From contig CAMVNO010000002.1 of the NCBI GenBank assembly GCA_947168855.1, positions 338,679-402,678 of the forward strand: a DNA stretch of 64,000 bases, given 5' to 3'. A model generated the notes under the pieces. It made no database searches and had not been told where the DNA came from. It worked only from the letters and a program-made list of their open reading frames with translations. The DNA comes from an uncultured Clostridia bacterium (lineage in GTDB: Bacteria; Bacillota; Clostridia; Christensenellales; CAG-138). Positions within the stretch are counted from its first letter, which is position 1. Each line of letters begins with the position of its first letter. The position numbers were made by a program, and so were the translations under genes. This document shows, piece after piece, positions 36,107 through 43,157 of the stretch.

Positions 36107-36130
36107 CAAACGGAACAAAACCGGTATAAT
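36103..36130 (+). promoter_or_regulatory. Promoter of the ylxM-ffh operon
   Basis: TTGACA (36103-36108), 16-nt spacer, TATAAT (36125-36130). The -35 box overlaps the stop region of the rhomboid gene. Confidence 0.85.
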
Positions 36131-36137
36131 GGAACGA

Positions 36138-36161
36138 GTGTAAAGGAAAAAGACTTTACAC
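36138..36161 (+). promoter_or_regulatory. 8-bp inverted repeat at the transcription start of ylxM-ffh
   Basis: GTGTAAAG (36138-36145), an 8-nt loop and CTTTACAC (36154-36161) form a perfect inverted repeat beginning about 8 nt after the -10 box. It could be an operator or a 5'-UTR hairpin ending just before the ribosome binding site (GGAGTG). Confidence 0.55.
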
Positions 36162-36173
36162 CCTGGAGTGACT

Positions 36174-36530
36174 ATGGAACGATTGTTTGAGCTCGGCATG
36201 CTTCTGGACCGCTACGAGCAGCTTCTCACCGAGCGGCAGCGGAGCATCCTCCGGCAGTACACCGACGAGAACTGCTCGCTTGCGGAGATCGCGGAGCGCG
36301 AGGGCATCTCCCGGCAGGGCGTGCGCGACATCATCAACCGCGGATCGAACCTGCTGCATGAAACCGAAGCGGCGGTGGGGCTCGTTCGGAAGGAAGCGCG
36401 GCAGACCGCGAAGATCCGGGAATTCCGCAACCGGTTCAAGGACGTTCCGATGCGGGACGGCGACCGCGCCGCGTTTGAGATGTATCTTGCGGAGCTCGCG
36501 GGCATTTGGGAGGACGAAGATGGCATTTGA
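36174..36530 (+). CDS. ylxM: SRP-associated HTH protein YlxM
   Basis: A 118-residue helix-turn-helix protein of the YlxM/p13 family (LGMLLDRYEQLLTERQRSIL, then CSLAEIAEREGISRQGVRDIINR). In Streptococcus YlxM modulates SRP GTPase activity; in most Firmicutes its gene precedes ffh, as here. The ATG at 36174 has GGAG 5 nt upstream; a GTG at 36168 lies too close to it. Its end overlaps the ffh start by 11 nt, so the two are translationally coupled. Confidence 0.93.
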   Translation: MERLFELGMLLDRYEQLLTERQRSILRQYTDENCSLAEIAEREGISRQGVRDIINRGSNLLHETEAAVGLVRKEARQTAKIREFRNRFKDVPMRDGDRAAFEMYLAELAGIWEDEDGI

Positions 36531-37869
36531 AGGCATCGCATCCAAACTGCAGAATGTATTCAGGAAGCTGACCGGCAAGGGAAGGCTTTCCGAGCGCGAC
36601 GTCAAGGACGCCATGCGCGAGATCAAGCTGGCGCTATTGGAAGCGGACGTCAACTTCCTCGTCGTGAAGGATTTCGTCAAGCGCGTGGAAGCGCGCGCCG
36701 TCGGCACAGACGTGCTCGAAAGCCTCACGCCGGGGCAGATGGTCATCAAGATCGTCAACGAAGAGCTGACGGACCTCATGGGCAGCACGAACGCAAAGCT
36801 GGAGTTCGGCTCGAAAAAGCCCGCGGTCGTTCTGATGGCGGGTCTGCAGGGCGCCGGCAAAACCACGATGTGCGGAAAGTTAGCCGTGCTGCTCCGTAAG
36901 CAATACGGCAAGGCGCCGCTGCTCTGCGCGTGCGACATATACCGCCCGGCGGCGATCGAACAGTTAAAGGTCGTGGGCGGAAAAGCCGAGGTCCCGGTCT
37001 ATGAACACGGCACGCAGGACCCGGTGAAAACCGCGCAGGAAGCGATCGAGGAGGCGCGCAGAACCTTCAAGGACGTCGTGATCGTCGACACCGCGGGACG
37101 ACTGCACATCGACGGCGACATGATGGACGAGCTGAAGCGCATCCGCGACGCGTTGGAGCCCGCGGAGATCCTGCTGGTGGTCGACGCGATGACCGGTCAG
37201 GACGCCGTCAACGTCGCAAAGGCGTTCAATGAAACGGTGCCTTTGACCGGCGTGGTGCTCACGAAGCTCGACGGCGACACGCGCGGCGGCGCTGCGCTGT
37301 CGGTCCGCGCGGTCACGGGCAAGCCGATCAAGTTTGCCGGCACGGGCGAGAAGCTCACCGATCTCGAGCCGTTCCATCCGGACCGCATGGCAAGCCGCAT
37401 CCTCGGCATGGGCGACATGCTGACGCTGATCGAAAAGGCGGAACAGGCGTTCGACCAGAAAAAGGCGGCGGAGCTCGAGAAGAAGATGCGCACCGACACC
37501 TTCACGCTCGACGATTTTCTCGATCAGATGGAGCAGATGAAGGACATGGGCTCCATGGAGGACATCCTCAAAATGATCCCGGGCGTGGGCGGAAAGCTCA
37601 ACGGACTGCAGATCGACGAAAAGGCGATGGGACGCACCAAGGCGATCATTCAGGCGATGACGCCGAAGGAACGCAGCAACCCGGACATCCTGAACGCCTC
37701 GCGGCGCAGGCGCATCGCGCGCGGCAGCGGCACGACGATCCAGGACGTGAACAAGCTGATGAACCAGTTCGAGGCTTCGCGCAAGATGATGAAGCAGATG
37801 ACCGGCGGCATGTTCAAAAAGGGCAGGAAGGGCAAGAAGATGCGCGGCGGCTTCCCGTTCGGGCTCTGA
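36520..37869 (+). CDS. ffh: Signal recognition particle protein Ffh (SRP54)
   Basis: The GTPase that binds signal sequences on ribosomes and delivers them to the membrane with FtsY and 4.5S RNA. The 449 residues comprise the N domain, the G domain with GLQGAGKTTMCGKL (P-loop, near residue 103), DTAGRLHIDGDMM and TKLDGDTRGGAAL, and the methionine-rich M domain with the RNA-binding SRRRRIARGSGTTIQDVNKLM and a Met/Lys-rich tail. The start at 36520 has GGGAGGA upstream, inside the ylxM end. Confidence 0.98.
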   Translation: MAFEGIASKLQNVFRKLTGKGRLSERDVKDAMREIKLALLEADVNFLVVKDFVKRVEARAVGTDVLESLTPGQMVIKIVNEELTDLMGSTNAKLEFGSKKPAVVLMAGLQGAGKTTMCGKLAVLLRKQYGKAPLLCACDIYRPAAIEQLKVVGGKAEVPVYEHGTQDPVKTAQEAIEEARRTFKDVVIVDTAGRLHIDGDMMDELKRIRDALEPAEILLVVDAMTGQDAVNVAKAFNETVPLTGVVLTKLDGDTRGGAALSVRAVTGKPIKFAGTGEKLTDLEPFHPDRMASRILGMGDMLTLIEKAEQAFDQKKAAELEKKMRTDTFTLDDFLDQMEQMKDMGSMEDILKMIPGVGGKLNGLQIDEKAMGRTKAIIQAMTPKERSNPDILNASRRRRIARGSGTTIQDVNKLMNQFEASRKMMKQMTGGMFKKGRKGKKMRGGFPFGL

Positions 37870-37885
37870 GCGGGCGGAAGCCGGA

Positions 37886-37991
37886 ACACCTCATCAGTCA
37901 CCTGTCGGCTTCACTTCGCTGCGCTTCATTACGGCGGTAGATCGCGCGCTCCCCGCGCGTACCATCGACAGCTTCTCCTCAAGGAGAAGCC
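37886..37991 (+). repeat. 106-bp repeat unit B, copy 1
   Basis: Begins ACACCTCATCAGTCACCTG and ends in the hairpin CTTCTCCTCAAGGAGAAG. Another copy of the same length is at 39951-40056 and differs at only a few positions, one pair of which is compensatory in the terminal hairpin (CTCC/GGAG against CCCC/GGGG). Confidence 0.9.
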
Positions 37992-38013
37992 TCTGCGCAA
38001 GCGCGAACCAAAA

Positions 38014-38066
38014 GCCTTCCCCTTGAGGGGAAGGTGCCGCAGCGTGAGCGAAGGCGGATGAGGTGT
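38014..38066 (-). repeat. Repeat unit A, copy 1, inverted relative to unit B
   Basis: Begins with the hairpin CCTTCCCCTTGAGGGGAAGG and ends GGATGAGGTGT, the reverse complement of the ACACCTCAT start of unit B. Together the two units form an element with matching ends facing outward (37886-38066). Confidence 0.85.
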
Positions 38067-38155
38067 ACATGCAGAAAAGCGGAACGCTTTTCGCGGATGA
38101 ATCGACGGCAGAGCCGTCATGAATTAAGGACGAAAACGGCAATGCCGGATTCGAT
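38067..38155. repeat. Short string of palindromes of the ATGAATT family
   Basis: Contains GAAAAGCG-gaa-CGCTTTTC, GACGGC-aga-GCCGTC followed by ATGAATT, and CGGCA-at-GCCG followed by GATTC. The GACGGC palindrome with ATGAATT, and the CGGCA palindrome, recur in the larger array at 40651-40840. Confidence 0.65.
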
Positions 38156-38193
38156 ATCAATCAAAATAACAAAGGATAAGGAGAAACAAAACC

Positions 38194-38436
38194 ATGTTGA
38201 AGATCAGACTGAGAAGAATGGGCGCGAAGAAGCAGCCTTTCTACCGTATCATCGTTGCGGATTCCCGCGCACCGCGTGACGGCGCATTCGTCGAGGAGCT
38301 CGGTTACTACAATCCCGCGGCGGAGCCTGTGGAGCTCAAGGTTGACAACGAGCGCGCGCAGCAGTGGATGAAGAACGGCGCACAGCCCACCGACACCGTT
38401 CGCGGCCTTCTGAAGAAGGCGGGCGCGATCGACTGA
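38194..38436 (+). CDS. rpsP: Ribosomal protein bS16
   Basis: An 80-residue small-subunit protein ([20 protein letters not shown], then [20 protein letters not shown]). A ribosome binding site GGAG lies before the ATG. It heads the rpsP-khpA-rimM-trmD cluster, all of whose members act in ribosome assembly or tRNA maturation. Confidence 0.98.
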   Translation: MLKIRLRRMGAKKQPFYRIIVADSRAPRDGAFVEELGYYNPAAEPVELKVDNERAQQWMKNGAQPTDTVRGLLKKAGAID

Positions 38437-38447
38437 TCGAGGCGGCT

Positions 38448-38675
38448 ATGGACAAGCTCGTTGAGTTCATCGCAAAGAGCCTGGTCGATCATCCCGAAAA
38501 CGTCAGGGTAACGACGCGCGAGGAGGACGACAGCGTTATTATCGAGCTCGTCGTCGATCCCGAGGATACCGGCAAGGTCATCGGCAAGCAGGGACGCATC
38601 GCAAAGGCGATCCGCGCGATCGTCAAGGCGGCGTCCATCAACGACGAAAAGAAGGTCGTCGTCGACATTCTGTGA
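38448..38675 (+). CDS. khpA: KH-domain RNA-binding protein KhpA (YlqC)
   Basis: A 75-residue single KH domain. The GKVIGKQGRIAKAIRAIVKA segment carries the GxxG loop that contacts RNA. In pneumococcus KhpA pairs with KhpB and affects cell division and mRNA control. The ATG at 38448 was chosen because it gives the family N-terminus MDKLVEFIAKSLV, preceded by GAGG. It is 11 nt after rpsP and overlaps the rimM start. Confidence 0.95.
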   Translation: MDKLVEFIAKSLVDHPENVRVTTREEDDSVIIELVVDPEDTGKVIGKQGRIAKAIRAIVKAASINDEKKVVVDIL

Positions 38676-39190
38676 GCGCAGCGTTCTACCGGATCGGCGT
38701 GATCGTGCGTCCGCACGGCGTACACGGCGCGGTCAAGGTCGAGCCGCTCACCGATTCGAGCAAGCGCTTCCGCGGTTTACAGGACGCGTTTTTGGAGATG
38801 CACGGGGAAATACGCCCCGTGCAGCTTTGCGTTTCTTCCGTCGCCCCGGACGCCGTGATCCTCACGGTTGCGGGCACGGAAACGCCGGAAGCGGCAAACG
38901 CGCTTCGCGGCGCGTACCTGTGCGTGGATCGGGCGCACCGGGTGCGGCTTCCGAAGGACACGTATTTTGTAACCGATCTCATCGGCTGCGAGACGTTCGA
39001 CACGGACGGCAACGCGTACGGAAAGCTCACCGAGGTCTATGAGACCGGCGCGAACGACGTCTATGAGATCGAACACGGCAGGCTGATGGTTCCCGCGCTG
39101 AAGCGCGTTCTGAGCGAGGTCGACACCGACAACGGGCGGATCGTGTTCGACGCGGCGGTTTTGAAGGAGGTCGGGCTCTTTGAAGATTGA
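38672..39190 (+). CDS. rimM: 16S rRNA processing protein RimM
   Basis: A 172-residue ribosome maturation factor that binds uS19 and assists 30S assembly. The N-terminal RimM barrel ([20 protein letters not shown]) and the C-terminal PRC-barrel ([20 protein letters not shown]) are visible. It starts with GTG at 38672, interlocked with the khpA stop (GTGA), and its end overlaps trmD by 11 nt. Confidence 0.96.
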   Translation: MSAAFYRIGVIVRPHGVHGAVKVEPLTDSSKRFRGLQDAFLEMHGEIRPVQLCVSSVAPDAVILTVAGTETPEAANALRGAYLCVDRAHRVRLPKDTYFVTDLIGCETFDTDGNAYGKLTEVYETGANDVYEIEHGRLMVPALKRVLSEVDTDNGRIVFDAAVLKEVGLFED

Positions 39191-39869
39191 CATTCTGACC
39201 CTGTTTCCGGAGATGTTCGAGGGCGTCATGCAGGCGAGCATTCTCGGCAGAGCGCAGGCCGGCGGCATTCTTTCGATCAAAACGCACGACATCCGCGCCT
39301 ATGCCGACAACAAGCACAGAAAGACCGACGACTACCCGTTCGGCGGGGGCGCGGGTCTGGTGATGATGGCGCAGCCGATCTTCGACTGCATGGCGGCGGT
39401 CTGCGGCGAGGCGCATCCGCACCGGATCCTTTTAACCCCGCGCGGAAAGCTCTTGACAAGCGAACGCGCAAAGGAACTTTCCAAGCTCGACCGGCTCGTG
39501 CTGTTGTGCGGGCATTACGAGGGCGTGGATGAGCGCGTGAACACGCTGATCGATGAGGAGATCAGTATCGGCGACTACGTGCTGACCGGGGGAGAACTGC
39601 CCGCCATGGTGCTCATCGACTGCCTTTCCCGCTTCATTCCGGGCGTCTTGGGCAGCGAGGAAAGCGCGGAGGACGAATCGCACGCGAACGGGCTATTGGA
39701 GTACCCGCAGTACACGCGGCCCGCGTCGTTCCGGGGGCTGGACGTGCCGGAGATCCTCTTAAACGGGCATCACGCGAACATCGCAAAGTGGCGGCACGAA
39801 CAGGCGATGGAAAAGACGCGCGAGGTTCGCCCGTGCCTCTTGGGGAATTTCGGGAAAAATCCGCGATAG
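39180..39869 (+). CDS. trmD: tRNA (guanine37-N1)-methyltransferase
   Basis: A 229-residue SPOUT methyltransferase that makes m1G37 in tRNAs, preventing frameshifts. The deep trefoil knot motif [14 protein letters not shown] and [16 protein letters not shown] binds S-adenosylmethionine, and [15 protein letters not shown] is the usual N-terminus. The start is TTG at 39180 with AAGGAGG upstream inside rimM. Downstream comes a 364-bp repeat-bearing gap before rplS. Confidence 0.97.
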   Translation: MKIDILTLFPEMFEGVMQASILGRAQAGGILSIKTHDIRAYADNKHRKTDDYPFGGGAGLVMMAQPIFDCMAAVCGEAHPHRILLTPRGKLLTSERAKELSKLDRLVLLCGHYEGVDERVNTLIDEEISIGDYVLTGGELPAMVLIDCLSRFIPGVLGSEESAEDESHANGLLEYPQYTRPASFRGLDVPEILLNGHHANIAKWRHEQAMEKTREVRPCLLGNFGKNPR

Positions 39870-39887
39870 ATCCGATCGGATACACTG

Positions 39888-39934
39888 GCCTTCCTCTTGA
39901 GGGGAAGGGGGACCGCCTGCGGTGGATGAGGTGT
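39888..39934 (-). repeat. Repeat unit A, copy 2
   Basis: Begins GCCTTCCTCTTGAGGGGAAGG and ends GGATGAGGTGT. It lies before unit B, so the ACACCTCAT ends of the two units face each other across 16 bp, the reverse of the arrangement at 37886-38066. Confidence 0.85.
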
Positions 39935-39950
39935 CAAGCAAGTACGAATA

Positions 39951-40056
39951 ACACCTCATCAGTCACCTGACGGCTTCACTTCGCTACGCTTCATTACGGC
40001 GGTAGATCGCGCGCTCCCCGCGCGTACCATCGACAGCTTCCCCTCAAGGGGAAGCC
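39951..40056 (+). repeat. 106-bp repeat unit B, copy 2
   Basis: The same length as copy 1 at 37886-37991 and nearly the same sequence, from ACACCTCATCAGTCACCTG to the hairpin CTTCCCCTCAAGGGGAAG. Confidence 0.9.
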
Positions 40057-40123
40057 ATTTTTCTTACAGTGTGCATTCTCGGGAACTTCGGAAAAAATCC
40101 CGCAAAATAAGCAAAATTGGGGG

Positions 40124-40152
40124 TTGCATTTCCATATCAGCTATGGTATAAT
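40124..40152 (+). promoter_or_regulatory. Promoter of rplS
   Basis: TTGCAT (40124-40129), 17-nt spacer, TATAAT (40147-40152). The leader of about 75 nt contains a CGGGCGGTCCGCCG palindrome. It could be an autoregulatory L19 leader, but I cannot support that further. Confidence 0.8.
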
Positions 40153-40233
40153 TCGCCTTGCGACATCGGGCGGTCCGCCGACAGCATTGATCGTGAACGC
40201 CTGTTTCAAATAGAAAAAAGGAGAAAATCAAAC

Positions 40234-40590
40234 ATGTCCGACATCATTCGTGAACTCGAAAAAGAACAGCTCCGCAGCGACCTGCCCGAGCTGGAAGTCG
40301 GCGATACCGTTCGCGTTTTCGTGAAGGTCGTCGAAGGCAACCGTGAAAGATTGCAGAACTTTGAAGGCATCGTCATCAAGATCCAGGGCGGCGGCATCCG
40401 CAAGTCCTTTACCGTTCGTCGTATGTCCTACGGCATCGGCGTCGAGCGTACCTTCCCGTACCACAGCCCGCGCATCGGCCGCATCGAGGTCGTCCGTCAC
40501 GGCGTGGTCCGCAGAGCGAAGCTCTTCTACCTCCGCGACAGAAGCGGCAAGGCAGCGAAGATCCGCGAGCGCATCGACGAGAAGAAATAA
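40234..40590 (+). CDS. rplS: Ribosomal protein bL19
   Basis: A 118-residue large-subunit protein ([20 protein letters not shown], then [20 protein letters not shown] and [19 protein letters not shown]). The ATG at 40234 has AAAAGGAG upstream. Unlike in many Firmicutes, it is separated from trmD by repeats and has its own promoter. Confidence 0.98.
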   Translation: MSDIIRELEKEQLRSDLPELEVGDTVRVFVKVVEGNRERLQNFEGIVIKIQGGGIRKSFTVRRMSYGIGVERTFPYHSPRIGRIEVVRHGVVRRAKLFYLRDRSGKAAKIRERIDEKK

Positions 40591-40604
40591 GTCTATGCAG
40601 AGAA

Positions 40605-40647
40605 GAGGGTGTTAAGAAACAAAAAGCTGTTTCTCAACACCCTCTTT
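40605..40647 (+). terminator. Strong terminator after rplS
   Basis: A 16-nt arm (GAGGGTGTTAAGAAAC) pairs with GTTTCTCAACACCCTC with one mismatch around an 8-nt loop, followed by TTT. It resembles a second hairpin at 40844-40879. Confidence 0.85.
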
Positions 40648-40650
40648 ATG

Positions 40651-40840
40651 AATTCTCGCTTCGCTCCGTGAATTGTCCAAAGGACATGAATTGCGCCTTC
40701 CGGCGCATGAATTGACGGCACAGCCGTCATGAAGGTCGGTTTTCCGAACGGAAAACCTTCATAAACGGCAATGAAATTGCCGATTCATGCCGTAGGCAAT
40801 TCATGGCGCAGCCGATTCATGCAGCTATGCTGCAATTCAT
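40651..40840. repeat. String of eight or more small palindromes with ATGAATT/AATTCAT spacers
   Basis: Palindromes in order: GTCC/GGAC (40675-40685), GCGCC/GGCGC (40693-40706), GACGGC/GCCGTC (40714-40728), GGTTTTCC/GGAAAACC (40738-40757), CGGCAA/TTGCCG (40766-40782), TGCC/GGCA (40788-40798), GGC/GCC (40805-40813), GCAGC/GCTGC (40821-40833). Left of the GGTTTTCC palindrome the spacers read ATGAATT; right of it they read ATTCAT or AATTCAT, so the whole string is itself an inverted arrangement. Confidence 0.85.
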
Positions 40841-40843
40841 AGG

Positions 40844-40882
40844 GGATGTTAAGAAATGCAAAACACATTCTTGACATCCTTT
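40844..40882 (+). terminator. Second terminator-like hairpin bounding the palindrome string
   Basis: GGATGTTAAGAA (40844-40855) pairs with TTCTTGACATCC (40868-40879) with one mismatch, then TTTC. Its GTTAAGAA...TTCTTGAC core resembles the rplS terminator on the other side of the string. Confidence 0.65.
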
Positions 40883-41074
40883 CTGCACAATTTACAACTC
40901 TGTGACATCCCGGTCATGCTTTTGTGACAAAACAGACGCATTTACGGGGTATGATGGGGGCGAACGGGAGCGGCTTCCGCTTTTTTGCGGGAATCTGCAA
41001 CCAATTGTCCGCTTCGTGCGTCTTATTGAATGAAGAGATATCGTAAGCGGCGCAACGCAAAGGAGGTTTTCAGA

Positions 41075-42034
41075 ATGAAGAAGGTACTGGGTCTCATCCT
41101 GGCGGCAGTCATGCTGCTCTCGGCACTGCCTGCCGCGGCGATCGCGGAGGAACCGGAGACGACAGCGACGGTGACCGAGGTGAACGAAAAGGGACAGAAG
41201 GGCACGATCGTCAACTGCAAGACGGCGGTGAACGTGCGCGCAAAGGCTTCGAGCAAGTCCAAGTCTTTGGGCAAGGCGAAGAAGGGCGAGACCTTTACGG
41301 TCAAAGGCGCGTCCGGAAACTGGATCAAGATCGATTTCAACGGCAAGGACGGGTATGTGTTCAAACGCTATATCAGCGTCAAGGGAACGCTCGACGATAC
41401 GCCGGTCGAGGGTAAGACGGGCAGGATCATCAACTGCAAGACCGCGGCGAACGTGCGCGCAAAGGCTTCGAGCAAGTCCAAGCTTTTAGGCACCGCAAAG
41501 CGCGGAAAGACCTTTAAGGTCCTCGCCACGGCGGGCAGCTGGGTCAAGATCCAGTACAACAAGGAAACCGCGGGCTATGTGTACAAGAAATACATTCAGC
41601 TCTTCAAGGAGGGCTCCGAGACGCCGTCCGGCAATACGGCGACGATCGTCAACTGCAAGATCGCGGTGAACGTGCGCGCCAAGGCTTCGAGCAGCGCAAA
41701 GATCCTGGGCACCGCGGCAAAGGGCGCGGTTTACAGCGTGCTCGGAATCTCCGGCAACTGGGTCAAGATCGACTTCGACGGCAAGACGGGCTTCGTCTTC
41801 CATCGCTATGTCAAGCTCTCCGACGAGGAGGAAGCGATCAAGGGCAAGAAGGGCACGATCCGGTGCAATACGCATGTGAATATCCGCGCAAAGGCAACGA
41901 AGAATTCGAAGCTTTTGGGCACGGCGAAGAACGGCGATACCTTCACGGTTCAGGGACGCTCCGGCAACTGGATCAAGATCGACTACAAGGGCAAGACGGG
42001 CTTTGTCTACAAGAAATACATCAGGATCGGATAA
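41075..42034 (+). CDS. Secreted protein with four bacterial SH3 domains
   Basis: A 319-residue exported protein. Residues 1-25 are a signal peptide (LILAAVMLLSALPAAAIA). It is followed by four SH3b (SH3 type 3) repeats of about 65-70 residues, each starting near NCKTAVNVRAKASS and ending with GNWIKIDFNGKDGYVFKRY or similar. SH3b domains bind peptidoglycan peptides or other wall components. There is no catalytic domain, so it may be a wall-binding or structural protein. The start at 41075 has AAAGGAGG upstream. It is alone between terminators. Confidence 0.92.
   Translation: MKKVLGLILAAVMLLSALPAAAIAEEPETTATVTEVNEKGQKGTIVNCKTAVNVRAKASSKSKSLGKAKKGETFTVKGASGNWIKIDFNGKDGYVFKRYISVKGTLDDTPVEGKTGRIINCKTAANVRAKASSKSKLLGTAKRGKTFKVLATAGSWVKIQYNKETAGYVYKKYIQLFKEGSETPSGNTATIVNCKIAVNVRAKASSSAKILGTAAKGAVYSVLGISGNWVKIDFDGKTGFVFHRYVKLSDEEEAIKGKKGTIRCNTHVNIRAKATKNSKLLGTAKNGDTFTVQGRSGNWIKIDYKGKTGFVYKKYIRIG
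41211..41970 (+). repeat. Four tandem SH3b-coding repeats
   Basis: Units start near 41211, 41429, 41648 and 41862, a period of about 216 bp. The segment GTGCGCGCAAAGGCTTCGAG is shared exactly by units 1 and 2 and nearly by unit 3, so recent duplication is likely and the number of units could vary. Confidence 0.8.
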
Positions 42035-42037
42035 TCG

Positions 42038-42063
42038 AAAGCGAGGCAAACGCCTCGCTTTTT
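42038..42063 (+). terminator. Terminator after the SH3b gene
   Basis: A perfect 10-bp stem (AAAGCGAGGC / GCCTCGCTTT) with an AAAC loop and a run of five T residues. Confidence 0.9.
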
Positions 42064-42076
42064 GCATCGAAACGGA

Positions 42077-42105
42077 TTGGATTTCGGAGCGCGCTGTGGT
42101 ATAAT
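42077..42105 (+). promoter_or_regulatory. Promoter of the kinase-like/GNAT gene pair
   Basis: TTGGAT (42077-42082), 17-nt spacer, TATAAT (42100-42105), about 21 nt before the start codon. Confidence 0.7.
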
Positions 42106-42126
42106 CGTGCCGAAAGGAAGGCGCGC

Positions 42127-42675
42127 ATGGAAAAAACGATCACGGTCTGCGGAACGGAATACCGCGTCAAACGGCTGCTTGGACACGGCAAGGGCGGATA
42201 TTCCTATCTTGCCGAATGCGAGGGACGGGAGGTCGTGCTGAAACAGATCCACCACGAGCCGTGCAGCTATTACAGCTTCGGCGACAAGCTCGAAGCCGAG
42301 CGGCGTGATTACGAACGGCTGAAGGCAGCCGGGATCCGCATTCCCGAACTGTACGCGATCGACCCGCAAACCGAACGGATCGTGAAGGAGTATATCGCGG
42401 GCGAGACCGTTTTTGAGATCGTGAAAAGCGGACGCAGCGCGGAGCCGCATCTTGCCGACGTGCGCGACATGGCGGCAAAGGCAAAGGCGGCGGGGCTGAA
42501 CATCGATTATTTCCCGACGAACTTTGTCGTACGCGACGGGCTATTATGGTACGTCGATTACGAATGCAACGGTTATACGGACGAATGGAACTTTGAAAAC
42601 TGGGGGATTCGATACTGGTCGAGAACGCCCGAATTCGAAGCGTATCTGGAACACTTACGGAAGACGGAGGAATGA
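42127..42675 (+). CDS. Small protein-kinase-like protein
   Basis: A 182-residue cytoplasmic protein with a minimal kinase fold. It has a glycine-rich loop GHGKGGYSY near residue 19, a lysine in VVLKQ near 40 and a helix-C glutamate candidate in KLEAERRDYERL. The catalytic region NIDYFPTNFVV (Asp and Asn) is followed by YVDYE in place of DFG. This resembles small bacterial RIO/Bud32-like or sugar-kinase-like proteins; the substrate is unknown. AAAGGAAGG lies upstream of the ATG. The downstream GNAT gene begins at its stop codon. Confidence 0.75.
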   Translation: MEKTITVCGTEYRVKRLLGHGKGGYSYLAECEGREVVLKQIHHEPCSYYSFGDKLEAERRDYERLKAAGIRIPELYAIDPQTERIVKEYIAGETVFEIVKSGRSAEPHLADVRDMAAKAKAAGLNIDYFPTNFVVRDGLLWYVDYECNGYTDEWNFENWGIRYWSRTPEFEAYLEHLRKTEE

Positions 42676-42677
42676 CG

Positions 42678-43157
42678 ATGGAAGAACTGACGTTCCGCAC
42701 GGCGGAAGAACGCGACTGCGGGCTGATCCTGTCCTTTATCAAAGCGCTTGCAGCCTATGAGAAGATGTCCGACGAGGTCGTTGCAACCGAAGAACTGCTC
42801 AAAGAATGGCTGTTTGAAAAGCAAAGCGCCGAGGTGCTCTTTGCCTGCGAGAACGGGAAAGAGGTTGGCTTTGCGCTGTTCTTCCACAATTTCTCGACCT
42901 TTGTGGGCAGGGCGGGGCTGTACCTTGAGGACCTCTATGTGCTGCCCGAATCCCGCGGCAGGGGCTACGGGAAAGCGATTCTCAAGCGGCTTGCCGCGAT
43001 CGCAGTCGAACGCGGCTGCGGGCGCATGGAATGGGTCTGCCTCGACTGGAACAAGCCGAGCATGGACTTCTACCGCTCGCTCGGCGCGCGTCCGATGGAC
43101 GAATGGACGATCTGGCGCGTCACGGGGGAGACGCTAGATCAGCTTGCGAAGGAATAA
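42678..43157 (+). CDS. GNAT N-acetyltransferase, diamine/thialysine acetyltransferase-like
   Basis: A 159-residue GNAT enzyme. The acetyl-CoA-binding motif A is RGRGYGKAILKRLA, preceded by LYLEDLYVLPESRG. The flanking motifs GFALFFHNFSTFVGR and EWVCLDWNKPSMDFYRSLGA are those of the spermidine/spermine and thialysine acetyltransferase group. The likely substrate is a small amine or lysine analogue (inference from family). I place the start at 42678, 7 nt after GGAGG; the ATG at 42672 is too close to it. Coupled to the kinase-like gene. Confidence 0.87.
   Translation: MEELTFRTAEERDCGLILSFIKALAAYEKMSDEVVATEELLKEWLFEKQSAEVLFACENGKEVGFALFFHNFSTFVGRAGLYLEDLYVLPESRGRGYGKAILKRLAAIAVERGCGRMEWVCLDWNKPSMDFYRSLGARPMDEWTIWRVTGETLDQLAKE

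Larger units (their letters stand above)
37870..38193. other. 324-bp gene-free gap: composite repeats, then short palindromes and the rpsP ribosome binding site
   Basis: Filled mainly by the two repeat units at 37886-38066 and the palindromes at 38067-38155. No coding frame is supported. The rpsP Shine-Dalgarno (AAGGAGAAAC) is at its end. I find no clear terminator for ffh except the repeat hairpins. Confidence 0.7.
39870..40233. other. 364-bp gene-free gap: composite repeat, then rplS promoter and leader
   Basis: Holds repeat units at 39888-39934 and 39951-40056, the promoter at 40124-40152 and an 80-nt rplS leader. The segment between repeat and promoter repeats part of the trmD tail (GGGAACTTCGGAAAAAATCC at 40081 resembles GGGGAATTTCGGGAAAAATCC at 39842). 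That looks like a small duplication flanking the repeat. Confidence 0.6.
40591..41074. other. 484-bp gene-free region: terminator, palindrome string, second hairpin and leader of the SH3b gene
   Basis: The first 290 bp consist almost wholly of hairpins (listed separately). From 40883 to 41074 lie a possible -10 box (TATGAT, 40950-40955), a small hairpin AGCGG-ctt-CCGCT followed by six T residues (40969-40986), and the AAAGGAGG of the SH3b gene. No coding frame is supported. Confidence 0.7.

Noticed and set aside
36187..36519. A long N-terminal extension of Ffh
   Set aside because: That segment is the ylxM gene in another frame. Ffh begins at 36520 with MAFEGIASKLQNVF and a ribosome binding site.
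37870..38193. A tRNA gene or small coding gene between ffh and rpsP
   Set aside because: No cloverleaf with a GTTCRANNC arm was found. The sequence is accounted for by two copies of repeats that recur near rplS.
40153..40233. Ribosomal protein L19 autoregulatory leader
   Set aside because: A small palindrome is present, but I could not match a known leader structure, so it was left as a plain leader.
40651..40840. CRISPR array
   Set aside because: The conserved part is only 6-7 bp and alternates orientation, and the intervening sequences are palindromes. No direct repeats of 24-40 bp and no cas genes are present.
40969..40986. An attenuator in the SH3b gene leader
   Set aside because: The hairpin AGCGG/CCGCT with six T residues is only 5 bp and lies too close to the possible -10 box at 40950 to act on a transcript from it. 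No better upstream promoter was found.
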